From: a virus
DNA length: 34,621 bases
Strand: one strand, 5' to 3'
Virus record (IMG/VR): IMGVR_UViG_3300017788_000085
Location: 1-34,621 of that record
Translations under genes and position numbers: made by a program
The notes under the pieces: generated by a model
Databases searched by the model: none
Told to the model about the DNA's origin: nothing
What the model saw: the letters and a program-made list of their open reading frames with translations, nothing else
In this document: in pieces, positions 27,476-34,621 of the stretch
How positions within the stretch are numbered: the stretch's first letter is position 1
Layout: every line of letters starts with the position of its first letter

Positions 27476-27483
27476 GATAAATA
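27476..27483 (+). promoter_or_regulatory. T4-type late promoter -10 box upstream of the third fibre gene
   Basis: GATAAATA, one mismatch to TATAAATA, in the 38-nt gap after the second fibre gene. Transcription would start near 27489. The leader contains the Shine-Dalgarno sequence AGGGG (27496-27500), 8 nt before the ATG. No hairpin covers this binding site, unlike at 4061 and 29945. Confidence 0.6.
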
Positions 27484-27508
27484 AAATAAATCACTAGGGG
27501 TTCAATTA

Positions 27509-28975
27509 ATGGCTTATCAAATAGATAGATATAACAATACAGTATTAACTGTAGTCGAAGACGGAACAATAGATCAAACAACCGATCTAAAGTTTATCGG
27601 AAGAAATTATGCAGGTTATGGTGAAATTCAAAATGAAAATTTCGTATACTTGTTAGAAAACTTTGCTGGAGCAAATCAACCTCCTAGAGCATTAAGCGGA
27701 CAATTGTGGTTTGATACTGCAAGCAGTAAGATGAAATTTTATGATGGTATAAAATGGAGAACAACTGGCGGATCAGAAGTATCTAGCGCAGAACCAACAG
27801 GGTTGACAGAAGGTGATTTCTGGTGGGACAGCGCAAATAAACAACTTTATGTTTATGATGGCACAGACTTTATTTTGATAGGTCCACAAAACGCAGGCGA
27901 CGGCGTAACTCAAATGGTGAGTTTAGAAGTGCTTGATACTAGCAGTATTACTAGAAGTATAATTGCTGCTACTATCAATGATGAAATTATGTTTGTTATT
28001 AGCAGCATTGAATTTACACTAAACGCATTAACTCCATTAACAGGTTTTGATAGAATCAAAAAGGGAATTACCCTAATCAACACTAGATTAGCAACAAACG
28101 GTGTAACCAGTACAGATCATTGGTTTTGGGGAACAGCATCTAATTCTGCAAGATTAGGCGGTCTACTTGCATCAGACTACCTTACCGCAGCAAATCCAAC
28201 TTTTACTACTACAGTGGCATTTCCAGATGCGGGAATTACTATAGGTAATGATTTAGATCTAAAAATTTACATTGAAAACGGAAACCAAGGTGTTATCGAA
28301 AATCAAAATGGTACTAACGGAATTATAAAATTCAAAGCAACTAATGGTGCAGGAGCAAGTACTCATAGCCTAACTGTTACATCGGCAGGCATGAATCCCG
28401 CAGCAGACAACACAATTAATCTAGGAACTAGCAGTTTAGGATTTAATACTGTGTATGCTTATAGTGTTGTGGGTGAAGCAACAAAGGCAACCAGCGTAAG
28501 AGTGGGATCAGATTTTAGAACTGCAAGTGTAAGTGCCACTAACAATACTGTTGTTGTTAGAGATGCAACAGGTAATATTGCTGCAAACTTGTTTCAAGGA
28601 ACTGCTACTGCTGCAAGATATGCAGACCTAGCTGAAAAATATAGCACAAGCGGTAACTTATCGGTAGGTACTGCGGTTGCAGTTTGCAATCATGATAGTC
28701 ATGAAGTAGAACCAGCTACAGCAAGCAATATGTGTATAGGTGTAGTTAGCGATAAACCTGCTTATCTAATGAATTCAGATGCAGAAGGGCAAGCAATTGC
28801 ACTTGTAGGTCGTGTTCCTGTAAGAGTAACAGGTTCTGTTAAAAAAGGACAAGCAGTCTATGCATGGGATGCAGGTGTATGTTCTACTATACAAACAACT
28901 GCGTTAGTAGGCATTGCATTAGAAACTAACAATGACGAGGGCGAAAAACTAGTAGAATGTGTATTAAAAGTTTAA
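27509..28975 (+). CDS. Tail fibre protein, third paralog, with YADLAEKY C-terminal domain
   Basis: 488 residues. It carries the shared N-terminal module (FIGRNYAGYGEIQNENFVYL, LSGQLWFDTASSKMKFYDG, and the second repeat GDFWWDSANKQLYVYDG). The shaft includes DNTINLGTSSLGFNTVYAYS and VVVRDATGNIAANLFQGTA. The last ~118 residues begin with YADLAEKY (Y371) and continue with MCIGVVSDKPAYLMN, ALVGRVPVRVTG and VKKGQAVYAW. This is a conserved fibre C-terminal domain in marine T4-like phages. It resembles Peptidase_G2-type intramolecular chaperone domains that help trimerise fibres and may self-cleave; I infer this from the pattern and see no proven catalytic residues. It has its own late-type promoter. 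Confidence 0.75.
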   Translation: MAYQIDRYNNTVLTVVEDGTIDQTTDLKFIGRNYAGYGEIQNENFVYLLENFAGANQPPRALSGQLWFDTASSKMKFYDGIKWRTTGGSEVSSAEPTGLTEGDFWWDSANKQLYVYDGTDFILIGPQNAGDGVTQMVSLEVLDTSSITRSIIAATINDEIMFVISSIEFTLNALTPLTGFDRIKKGITLINTRLATNGVTSTDHWFWGTASNSARLGGLLASDYLTAANPTFTTTVAFPDAGITIGNDLDLKIYIENGNQGVIENQNGTNGIIKFKATNGAGASTHSLTVTSAGMNPAADNTINLGTSSLGFNTVYAYSVVGEATKATSVRVGSDFRTASVSATNNTVVVRDATGNIAANLFQGTATAARYADLAEKYSTSGNLSVGTAVAVCNHDSHEVEPATASNMCIGVVSDKPAYLMNSDAEGQAIALVGRVPVRVTGSVKKGQAVYAWDAGVCSTIQTTALVGIALETNNDEGEKLVECVLKV

Positions 28976-28984
28976 GGACTTGTC

Positions 28985-29911
28985 ATGGTAGATGTAACAG
29001 CAGCACGACATAATAATTTACAAAGCAGAATAGCATTAATTTTAGGTAATGGTGCTGGACAAAATGGTTACGGACAGACTTTAACTAGTTATCAAGTTAA
29101 TAACAGCGGAAAAATTGCAGAAGCAGCAGACATAAACGCTGTATATACTGATATGGTAAAAGCAAGGGTACATCAAACAGGAACTGTTCCTACCTCTATA
29201 GCACAAATTATACAAAATTTAAATACTATTGCAGAAACAGAAAGTAATTTTATTAATAATTCAGGTATAACCACTGTAGATCTAGACGGCACTAAAAAGG
29301 GTATTACTGATTTTGAAAATTTAATGACTTTTATAGAATCTGACAAATTTTTAATGCATCCCTCCCAGGCAAGTTTAGAATTAGGGATTTCTAGTGTAAG
29401 AACAACGCAATGGAATGGCATAGTGTTTCATGAAGCAACAGTAAATTTTGTTAATTCTGACAGAAGAAGACACTTTTTTAATAGTGGCGGCGAATTTAGA
29501 TTTACTAGTAATATTACAGGTGCTAATACACCTAAAGGCTTAGACTGGACTGCACTTTGTTCTAGCACAGGAGTTGTTAGATTTAATTACAATTCTACAG
29601 CAACTACCGGTTCTGGTAGTGGATCTGCCATAGGTAATTATCAACTAACTTCCACCTATCAAACTGTTTTTAATAGAATAGGCGGCGGCACAGTTAGTGG
29701 AGTATATAATGGTAATATTTACACAATCAAAGCAAGAGCCCCTACTGCAAGTTCTATACAATTTAGAATAGAATTTAATGACATTGCAGTAGACAATTTA
29801 ATTGATAATAACGTAACAGGTGTGTTAACAAGTACAATACAGCATTATAGAGCAGATAACGTTAATGTTTCAATAACTGCTCCAACATATACTAACAATT
29901 CTTCTCTCTAA
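28985..29911 (+). CDS. Probable fibre-associated structural protein, paralog A
   Basis: 308 residues, preceded by AAGGA overlapping the stop of the third fibre gene. It is a clear paralog of the following gene: both start with a V(D/K)(V/I)TAAR.N.LQ.RI helix and share NGYGQT/TGYGQT, KARVHQ/RARVHQ, RRHFFN(S/A)GG (at ~161) and an identical GSAIGNYQLTSTYQ (~212-225). The N-terminal third is helical and the rest is beta-rich with many Asn/Ser/Thr residues, as in adhesins and fibre tips. No catalytic motif is seen. Genes of this type occur beside fibre genes in marine T4-like phages. The role is inferred from position and composition. Confidence 0.65.
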   Translation: MVDVTAARHNNLQSRIALILGNGAGQNGYGQTLTSYQVNNSGKIAEAADINAVYTDMVKARVHQTGTVPTSIAQIIQNLNTIAETESNFINNSGITTVDLDGTKKGITDFENLMTFIESDKFLMHPSQASLELGISSVRTTQWNGIVFHEATVNFVNSDRRRHFFNSGGEFRFTSNITGANTPKGLDWTALCSSTGVVRFNYNSTATTGSGSGSAIGNYQLTSTYQTVFNRIGGGTVSGVYNGNIYTIKARAPTASSIQFRIEFNDIAVDNLIDNNVTGVLTSTIQHYRADNVNVSITAPTYTNNSSL

Positions 29912-29936
29912 TTTTTTTATTGAAAGTTAAATGTAT

Positions 29937-29944
29937 AATAAATA
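29937..29944 (+). promoter_or_regulatory. T4-type late promoter -10 box upstream of paralog B
   Basis: AATAAATA followed by CTC, closely matching the extended T4 late consensus TATAAATACT. It lies in the 54-nt gap between the two paralogs. Transcription would start near 29950. Confidence 0.6.
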
Positions 29945-29957
29945 CTCTGTTAAAGAG
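29945..29957 (+). promoter_or_regulatory. Possible short hairpin covering the ribosome binding site of paralog B
   Basis: CTCT-GTTAA-AGAG gives a 4-bp stem whose 3' arm is part of the Shine-Dalgarno sequence AGAGGA (29954-29959). The 5' arm sits between the late box and the predicted start at ~29950, so mRNA made from the late promoter would lack it. The stem is very short, so this is suggestive mainly because the layout repeats that at 4061-4076. Confidence 0.25.
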
Positions 29958-29965
29958 GAATATCT

Positions 29966-30940
29966 ATGTCTGTTAAAATCACCGCTGCTAGATATAATAC
30001 ATTGCAACAGAGAATATCTGCAATTATGGGCGTTAGTTCATCCGGAGCCCCTACTACAGGATACGGACAAACTGTAAATAGCGATGTTCATTTTCCTATA
30101 GCTGGCGATTTTTTATCAAACGCAAATTTAACTGATAAAATCGACGATCAAGAGTATAGAGATTTATATATTGATATTGTAAGAGCAAGAGTTCATCAAA
30201 TTGGAGCAGCAGCGTTTACTGTTGATCCTTTTGTTGTGGGCAATTATACAGCAAATCCGCTAACTGCTGATAAAATTAGAGAATCATATATATCTAATCT
30301 AGAAAGTTTAATGACTACAATAGAAACAAATAAATTCACTATACATATACCTACACAAGCTAGTTTAGAAAATTTATTAACTACTGGTGCTGTTCCAGTT
30401 GTAAGCACTAGAAGTACTGCATGGAACGGCAGTATATTTCATATTTTTACTGTAACTTTTGCGACTGCCTTAGCAAGAAGACATTTTTTTAACGCAGGCG
30501 GACAAATTAGATTATCAGCAGGCATTACATATGCAGGCGCTGAATCAAAAACTCTGTTGTGGCAAAGTGCGTTATCTTCAATGGGAATTATTAGTTTTGC
30601 TGCAAATAGTACATTTAGTAATGCAGGTGTAGGGACTGGATCTGCTATCGGCAATTATCAATTAACCTCTACCTATCAATCCTTGTACACACGATCTGTA
30701 GGTGGTATATACACTAATGCGTTTTATAGAATAGACGCATTGTCAAACAGCACAACTACAATTCAATTTAGAGCAGGATTTAACGATCTTACTGTGGAAA
30801 ATGTAGATGAAAATGTGCAAGGTACGTTATCTAGTAATATTGGAATTGCAAGACCTGATGGTTCAGTTAATATAAACGGAACAGTATACGACACTGTTGA
30901 TTTAGTAGCACCAACTGGTACTACAACAACAAATCTTTAA
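29966..30940 (+). CDS. Probable fibre-associated structural protein, paralog B
   Basis: 324 residues, paralogous to the gene before it (shared VHQ, RRHFFNAGG at ~170 and GSAIGNYQLTSTYQ at ~223). Differences are concentrated in an extra N-terminal stretch (~40-60) and in the C-terminal ~70 residues, where receptor-contacting or exposed parts might lie. The start is preceded by AGAGGA and a late-type promoter. The gene is followed by the hairpin and host-like promoter at 30945-30982, marking the end of the structural block. No catalytic motif is visible. Confidence 0.65.
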   Translation: MSVKITAARYNTLQQRISAIMGVSSSGAPTTGYGQTVNSDVHFPIAGDFLSNANLTDKIDDQEYRDLYIDIVRARVHQIGAAAFTVDPFVVGNYTANPLTADKIRESYISNLESLMTTIETNKFTIHIPTQASLENLLTTGAVPVVSTRSTAWNGSIFHIFTVTFATALARRHFFNAGGQIRLSAGITYAGAESKTLLWQSALSSMGIISFAANSTFSNAGVGTGSAIGNYQLTSTYQSLYTRSVGGIYTNAFYRIDALSNSTTTIQFRAGFNDLTVENVDENVQGTLSSNIGIARPDGSVNINGTVYDTVDLVAPTGTTTTNL

Positions 30941-30944
30941 TATC

Positions 30945-30960
30945 AAATCAATCTTGATTT
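30945..30960 (+). terminator. Weak hairpin, possible terminator after paralog B
   Basis: AAATCA-ATCT-TGATTT is a perfect 6-bp stem with a 4-nt loop, 4 nt after the stop of paralog B, followed by TTATTTAATT. The stem is AT-rich and the T-run is interrupted, so termination would be inefficient. It also overlaps the -35 box of the promoter described next, so it may simply reflect that element. Confidence 0.35.
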
Positions 30961-30982
30961 TTATTTAATTCTATTATATAAT
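30954..30982 (+). promoter_or_regulatory. Sigma70-like promoter upstream of the glycosyltransferase block
   Basis: TTGATT (30954-30959), a 17-nt spacer, then TATAAT (30977-30982): a perfect -10, 4 of 6 at -35, and ideal spacing. It lies 20 nt before the ATG at 31003. No ATAAATA late box is present in this gap. It suggests the downstream genes can be read by host RNA polymerase with its own sigma factor, probably earlier in infection. AT-rich gaps can yield such matches by chance. Confidence 0.5.
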
Positions 30983-31002
30983 AATAGATATGGAGATATT
31001 TT

Positions 31003-31362
31003 ATGGACGAACGACTTCAAAAAGCATTAGAATTTTCAAATTACATGGTTACACTTAATAATCAAAAACGTATGCTTAAAGAGAAATATTATGAAGATTT
31101 AATTTATTTTTTTAATGGCGCTCAATTTACAATTACAAAAGAATTGATAACTTTTGTTGGTCTAATGTTAGAAAAAGGTAACGATAATAATATTGTGATT
31201 ACTGATGACAATGATGTGCCTAGTAGAATTGAAAATGTAAATGAATTTTATGATGCAATTGTTGATTGCTATTACACTGCTTCTAACAAATATTATACAG
31301 AATATGAATTGTTAAAGAAGAAAAGAAAAATAGATGTTTTGGTAGGATATAATGACGTCTAA
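31003..31362 (+). CDS. Small conserved phage protein of unknown function
   Basis: 119 residues, preceded by GGAG. It is predicted to be largely helical: MDERLQKALEFSNYMVTLNN at the start, a middle ITKELITFVGLMLEKG helix, a short ITDDNDVPSRIENV acidic turn, and a long C-terminal helix (YYTEYELLKKKRKID). I recall similar proteins starting MDERLQKALEFSNY in marine T4-like phage genomes next to fibre and glycosyltransferase genes, but no function is known to me. Its end overlaps the next start by 11 bases, so it is translationally linked to the glycosyltransferase that follows. An accessory or chaperone role is possible but unsupported. Confidence 0.65.
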   Translation: MDERLQKALEFSNYMVTLNNQKRMLKEKYYEDLIYFFNGAQFTITKELITFVGLMLEKGNDNNIVITDDNDVPSRIENVNEFYDAIVDCYYTASNKYYTEYELLKKKRKIDVLVGYNDV

Positions 31363-32212
31363 CGGAGTTATATTAATTGCAAAAAATAATGGTCAAATTG
31401 ATTATGTAAAGCAGGCCTGTTTTTCTGCTTCAAGAATAAAAAAATATTTAAATTTACCTGTTTCAATTATAACTGATAGCGTTGATTATTTAAAAAAACA
31501 ATTTGATTATTCCTGCTTTGACCAAATTATTCCTATAGAATATCATCAGACACGCAATACTAAAATTTATCATGACGGAAGCATGGCCTATAAAACACTT
31601 GCGTTTAAAAATGATCTACGTCATCAAGCCTATTGGTTGTCGCCTTATGATAAAACATTAATAATGGACACAGACTATATTATAAACAACAGTTTGTTAA
31701 AAAATTGTTTTTTATCTAACGAAAGTTTTTTGATTTATAAAAATTCTGAAGATATTGCCAAGGTTCGAGACGAAACTGAATTTAAGTACATCAGTGATAG
31801 CAGTGTTGATTTTTATTGGGCTACTGTAGTATATTTTGAAAAAACTCAATTAAATAATGTATTTTTTAATTTAGTAGCTCATATTCAAGACGAGTGGAAT
31901 CATTATAGTAGAATTTATCAAATCAAGTCATCATTATTCAGAAACGATTTTGCATTTAGCATAGCAATACATATAATGAACGGTTTTACTAACGGAGAAT
32001 TTGCTAAACCCTTACCAGGCAAACATCTGTATACAATCGATAGAGATATTTTATGGCAACACAAAGACGACGAAATGATGTTTTTAGTTGAAAAACAAAA
32101 CTATCTCGGAGAATACACTGCGTTATCTACAAAAGGATTAAACATTCATGTTATGAATAAATTTAGTCTAGATAGAATAATAGACGAGGTCTTGAATAAT
32201 GGAAAAGAATAA
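31352..32212 (+). CDS. GT8-like glycosyltransferase
   Basis: 286 residues. The layout is that of a GT-A fold, family-8-like transferase: VILIAKNNGQIDYVKQACF at the start (nucleotide-sugar binding strand and helix), LPVSIITD, FDQIIPIE, then the metal-binding DxD as IMDTDYI (D106, D108). It would transfer a sugar from a nucleotide donor onto an unknown acceptor. The following gene is a paralog with the same N-terminal plan (YV.QAC, SIIT, FDQIIPI). The start codon lies inside the previous gene and the end overlaps the next start by 14 bases. Possible targets are virion proteins or host surface glycans; the sequence does not say which. Confidence 0.7.
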   Translation: MTSNGVILIAKNNGQIDYVKQACFSASRIKKYLNLPVSIITDSVDYLKKQFDYSCFDQIIPIEYHQTRNTKIYHDGSMAYKTLAFKNDLRHQAYWLSPYDKTLIMDTDYIINNSLLKNCFLSNESFLIYKNSEDIAKVRDETEFKYISDSSVDFYWATVVYFEKTQLNNVFFNLVAHIQDEWNHYSRIYQIKSSLFRNDFAFSIAIHIMNGFTNGEFAKPLPGKHLYTIDRDILWQHKDDEMMFLVEKQNYLGEYTALSTKGLNIHVMNKFSLDRIIDEVLNNGKE

Positions 32213-33044
32213 AGGAATTGTCGTATTAGCACAAAATTTGTCTAACGTAAATTATGTAGAACAAGCTTGTGCATTAGCAATGAGTATAAAAGTAACAAAT
32301 CCATCAGTGAATGTTTCTATTATAACAAATGATACTGTGCCGGAAGAATATAATTTTTTATTCGATCAGATAATACCCATACCGTTTAATGATGATGCTG
32401 TGCTGTCTGATTGGAAAATTGAAAATAGATGGAAAATTTATCATGCTAGTCCTTATGAACAAACAATTGTAATGGACTCAGATATGATAGTTTTACAAGA
32501 CATTTCGGCTTGGTGGGATTATTTTGAAAATTATGATTTATATTTTACTACTTATGTCGTTACATATAGAAATGAAAAAATAGAAAATGACTATTACAGA
32601 AAATTATTTACAGCTAATTATTTGCCTAGCATATATACTGGATTACATTATTTCAAAAAAAATGAATTTGCATATAGATTCTATAAATGGTTAGAAATAA
32701 TTACCCAGAATTGGGAATTCTTTTACGGCAATTTTATAAAAGAATATTATCCGAGTAGACCTTCAATGGACGTTACCGCAGCAATTGCTATTAAAATATT
32801 AGATTGCGAAACAGTTGTTACAAATAAAACAAGCAAATTGCCTTATTTTGTTCATATGAAACCAAAAATACAGAATTGGACGCAAAACGTAGATAGATGG
32901 CAAGATTATGTAGGAGTTTATATTAACAAAAACTGTGAAATTAAGATTGGAAATCACAGTCAAAATGGTATTCTTCATTATACAGAAAAAGATTTTATTA
33001 AATCTTCTATTATAGAAAGATATAGGAATTATTTGCATGTCTAA
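32199..33044 (+). CDS. GT8-like glycosyltransferase, second copy
   Basis: 281 residues, paralogous to the preceding gene. It has GIVVLAQNLSNVNYVEQACA, VSIITND, FDQIIPIPF, and the DxD motif IVMDSDMIVLQD (D93, D95), where Mn2+ and the sugar nucleotide bind in this family. A later YTGLHYFKKNEFAYRFYKW and PSMDVTAAIAI resemble the acceptor-side GT8 region. A C-terminal HMKPKIQNW includes a His that could be the second metal ligand, as in GT8 enzymes. It is a better GT8 match than the first copy. Overlapping starts and stops place it in the same operon. Confidence 0.75.
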   Translation: MEKNKGIVVLAQNLSNVNYVEQACALAMSIKVTNPSVNVSIITNDTVPEEYNFLFDQIIPIPFNDDAVLSDWKIENRWKIYHASPYEQTIVMDSDMIVLQDISAWWDYFENYDLYFTTYVVTYRNEKIENDYYRKLFTANYLPSIYTGLHYFKKNEFAYRFYKWLEIITQNWEFFYGNFIKEYYPSRPSMDVTAAIAIKILDCETVVTNKTSKLPYFVHMKPKIQNWTQNVDRWQDYVGVYINKNCEIKIGNHSQNGILHYTEKDFIKSSIIERYRNYLHV

Positions 33045-34395
33045 TTTATTAGAAATATTAAAAGATATAATTATAGATATCAATTCTGATCAGACGTTAT
33101 ATGTTTACTATGACAAAAATAACGGTTCTATTATTAAAATAAACAGTAGATATAAAGATACTCACGATTATAAAATTTTAAAAGTACCTTATTCCCAAGT
33201 TGAGGAAATAATGACAGGTAGTAAAAAATTAGAAGATTTTACCGTAGTTTACGATTTGAGTGCTAAATCTTATATAATTAAAGAAAATACATACGAACAT
33301 AAATTAGTTTCTATAGAAAAAACCCTTTACCAGTTACCTGTATACAAAAGAAGTATAGATGTAAAAATAGAAAACACTGTAATATTTGAAGAAATATATG
33401 AAAATGTAGACGTCTTTGTTTATGTTAATGACCAATTATATTATAATAATTCTTTATTATGGTTTAATAACTCTGTTTATAAACTAAAAAAAGATGTGTT
33501 AAATGATTTTTGTGAAATAGATCATGAAATTTACATTACAGATGTTTTATTAACAGATTTTAAATCTAATGTATTAACCACAAAATATAATTTATTTGAA
33601 ACTATTTACTCTGGAGTATTTGTAGATGTGTGGTATAACAATTTACCTCATTTAGCGGGGCAACATGTATGGAATAGTAATAATGTTTATAGAATTAAAA
33701 CCGATCAATCATCAAACACCGACTTTGAACTGGATAATGTAGAATTAATTCTTGAAAATGTACAGTTATACGACGATGCAAACAAATCTTTAAATTTTAT
33801 AAAAGAAGTACAGTTTGGTGATAAATTATTAATTAATAATTTTTTGTATCTGTACAGTGAAAAAAACACAGTTAATCAATTGTCTAACAAATTTATAAAA
33901 TTTTACATAAATCCTTACACTTTTTTGATAAACACAGATAATTTACATTTTGTCAAATTAACTAATGTTAACAATAAAGTTGATTATGAAACATGTGAAT
34001 TTGATTCTAATTTACATCCTGCCCATTTAGTCAATAATGGACAAAAAATACTTATTGGAAAAAATTTATATATTGCCAAACAAACTAATGAAAATGTTGA
34101 CATTACAGTATTACAAAATTATGATAAAAAATGTTGGAACATAATTTTAAACAGAGTTACTAGAAAAACACTTTTAGAAAGTGGATACAAATTTGATGAT
34201 AGATTAGTTTTTAGTATTACTGCAAAATATGATCCTAATATATTATATAGGACAATAGAATTTACGTTAAACGACTTAATAAATGAAGTTTATAAAAATT
34301 ATCCTTTCATTTATGACTGGGAATTTAATAAAGAAAATGTAAGTATATATACGCCTAAATATTTTGAAACATATGCTCACGAGATCCTTGAATGA
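33037..34395 (+). CDS. Unrecognised protein with repeated small beta motifs
   Basis: 452 residues, very AT-rich DNA and Asn/Asp/Tyr/Ile/Lys-rich. I do not recognise the family. Four segments share a (G/N)..(I/V)..N..(L/V)Y.... pattern: NSLLWFNNSVYKLK (~140-150), AGQHVWNSNNVYRIK (~207-221), FGDKLLINNFLYLYSEKN (~260-277) and NGQKILIGKNLYIAKQTNEN (~334-353). These recall the G..V...N.LY.A core of small carbohydrate-binding modules, but the flanking tryptophans are mostly absent. The C-terminal ~60 residues are helical. It starts inside the preceding glycosyltransferase gene (8-base overlap) and ends in an ATGA overlap with the next gene. It could be a glycan-binding partner of the transferases or a structural protein. 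Confidence 0.6.
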   Translation: MSNLLEILKDIIIDINSDQTLYVYYDKNNGSIIKINSRYKDTHDYKILKVPYSQVEEIMTGSKKLEDFTVVYDLSAKSYIIKENTYEHKLVSIEKTLYQLPVYKRSIDVKIENTVIFEEIYENVDVFVYVNDQLYYNNSLLWFNNSVYKLKKDVLNDFCEIDHEIYITDVLLTDFKSNVLTTKYNLFETIYSGVFVDVWYNNLPHLAGQHVWNSNNVYRIKTDQSSNTDFELDNVELILENVQLYDDANKSLNFIKEVQFGDKLLINNFLYLYSEKNTVNQLSNKFIKFYINPYTFLINTDNLHFVKLTNVNNKVDYETCEFDSNLHPAHLVNNGQKILIGKNLYIAKQTNENVDITVLQNYDKKCWNIILNRVTRKTLLESGYKFDDRLVFSITAKYDPNILYRTIEFTLNDLINEVYKNYPFIYDWEFNKENVSIYTPKYFETYAHEILE

Positions 34396-34621
34396 AAACT
34401 AAATTTAAAATAGTTGATTATGACATAATATATCTAAGCTATGACGAGCCTAATGCAGAACGCAATTATGCAGATCTGTGTAAAAAAGTGCCGTGGGCAA
34501 AAAGAGTTCACGGCGTTAAAGGAAGTGATGCTGCACACAAGGCCTGTGCTAGATTAAGTGAAACTGATAGATTTATTACAATCGACGGCGACAACATAAT
34601 TGATCAATCTTTTTTAAACCA
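34392..34621 (+). CDS. GT-A-like glycosyltransferase, 3' partial
   Basis: 76 residues are visible before the window ends; the start overlaps the previous stop as ATGA. The sequence begins with a strand IVDYDIIYLSYDEPNAERNY, followed by WAKRVHGVKGSDAAHKACA and then FITIDGDNII, where D65-G66-D67 is a DxD-type metal site. This arrangement matches a family of predicted glycosyltransferase domains I recall from marine phages (the ISYDEPNA and RVHGVKG motifs are characteristic). It is a different family from the two GT8-like genes upstream. Activity and acceptor are unknown, and the rest of the protein lies beyond the window. Confidence 0.7.
   Translation, partial: MKTKFKIVDYDIIYLSYDEPNAERNYADLCKKVPWAKRVHGVKGSDAAHKACARLSETDRFITIDGDNIIDQSFLN

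Noticed and set aside
29912-29920. T-run after paralog A as an intrinsic terminator
   Set aside because: No hairpin stem precedes the run of T, so it is only AT-rich spacer.
1-34621. tRNA genes, CRISPR arrays, insertion sequences, attachment sites or diversity-generating retroelements
   Set aside because: I saw no cloverleaf-like segments, regularly spaced direct repeats, transposase or integrase motifs, or reverse-transcriptase motif near the fibre genes.

Overview
This window is one continuous stretch of a T4-like tailed-phage (myovirus) genome, or of a metagenomic contig from one. Every gene I can support lies on the + strand. Genes are packed with 1-4 base overlaps or gaps of a few dozen bases, the DNA is AT-rich, and Arg is mostly encoded by AGA. 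The gene order gp5 - gp25 - gp6 - very large baseplate gene - tail-fibre genes, and fibre motifs such as GQLWWD, TTTTFET..IEDKNIELG and YADLAEKY, are those I associate with marine T4-like phages of cyanobacteria and SAR11-type bacteria. The sequence does not settle the host. No tRNA, CRISPR, insertion sequence or integrase gene is visible.

Layout. (1) 1-1068 is the end of a muramidase-like gene cut by the window edge. (2) 1079-7526 encodes the baseplate core: a gp5-like hub/spike (OB fold, beta-helix, C-terminal peptidase-like domain), gp25 and an enlarged gp6. (3) 7534-22881 is a single 15.3-kb gene for a 5115-residue virion protein, about 44% of the window. It has a cupredoxin-like domain, five chitin-binding-like (CBM5/12-type) modules, seven propeller-type repeats interrupted by those modules, two glycine-rich GxGY repeats and a C-terminal series of about nine similar beta units. 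(4) 22902-28975 holds a small structural protein and three tail-fibre proteins that share an N-terminal module but differ in their C-termini. (5) 28985-30940 is a pair of paralogous probable fibre or structural proteins. (6) 31003-34621 is an AT-richer block: a small conserved protein, two GT8-like glycosyltransferases, an unrecognised 452-residue protein and the start of another GT-A-like protein.

Regulation. Four (G/A)ATAAATA boxes resemble the T4 late promoter (TATAAATA) and sit just upstream of gp6, the 203-residue gene, the third fibre and the second paralog of the pair. At two of them a short hairpin could cover the ribosome binding site on read-through mRNA but not on mRNA started at the late promoter. 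The glycosyltransferase block is instead preceded by a sigma70-like promoter (TTGATT, 17 nt, TATAAT), suggesting different timing.

Together these genes would build the cell-puncturing spike with two types of wall hydrolase, the baseplate wedge, and a varied set of glycan-binding and fibre proteins. The glycosyltransferases may modify virion or host glycans. I see no wholly new system. The strongest novelty candidates are the giant protein's apparently split propeller with carbohydrate-binding inserts, and the late-promoter/hairpin arrangement. No stretch longer than about 65 bases lacks a gene.
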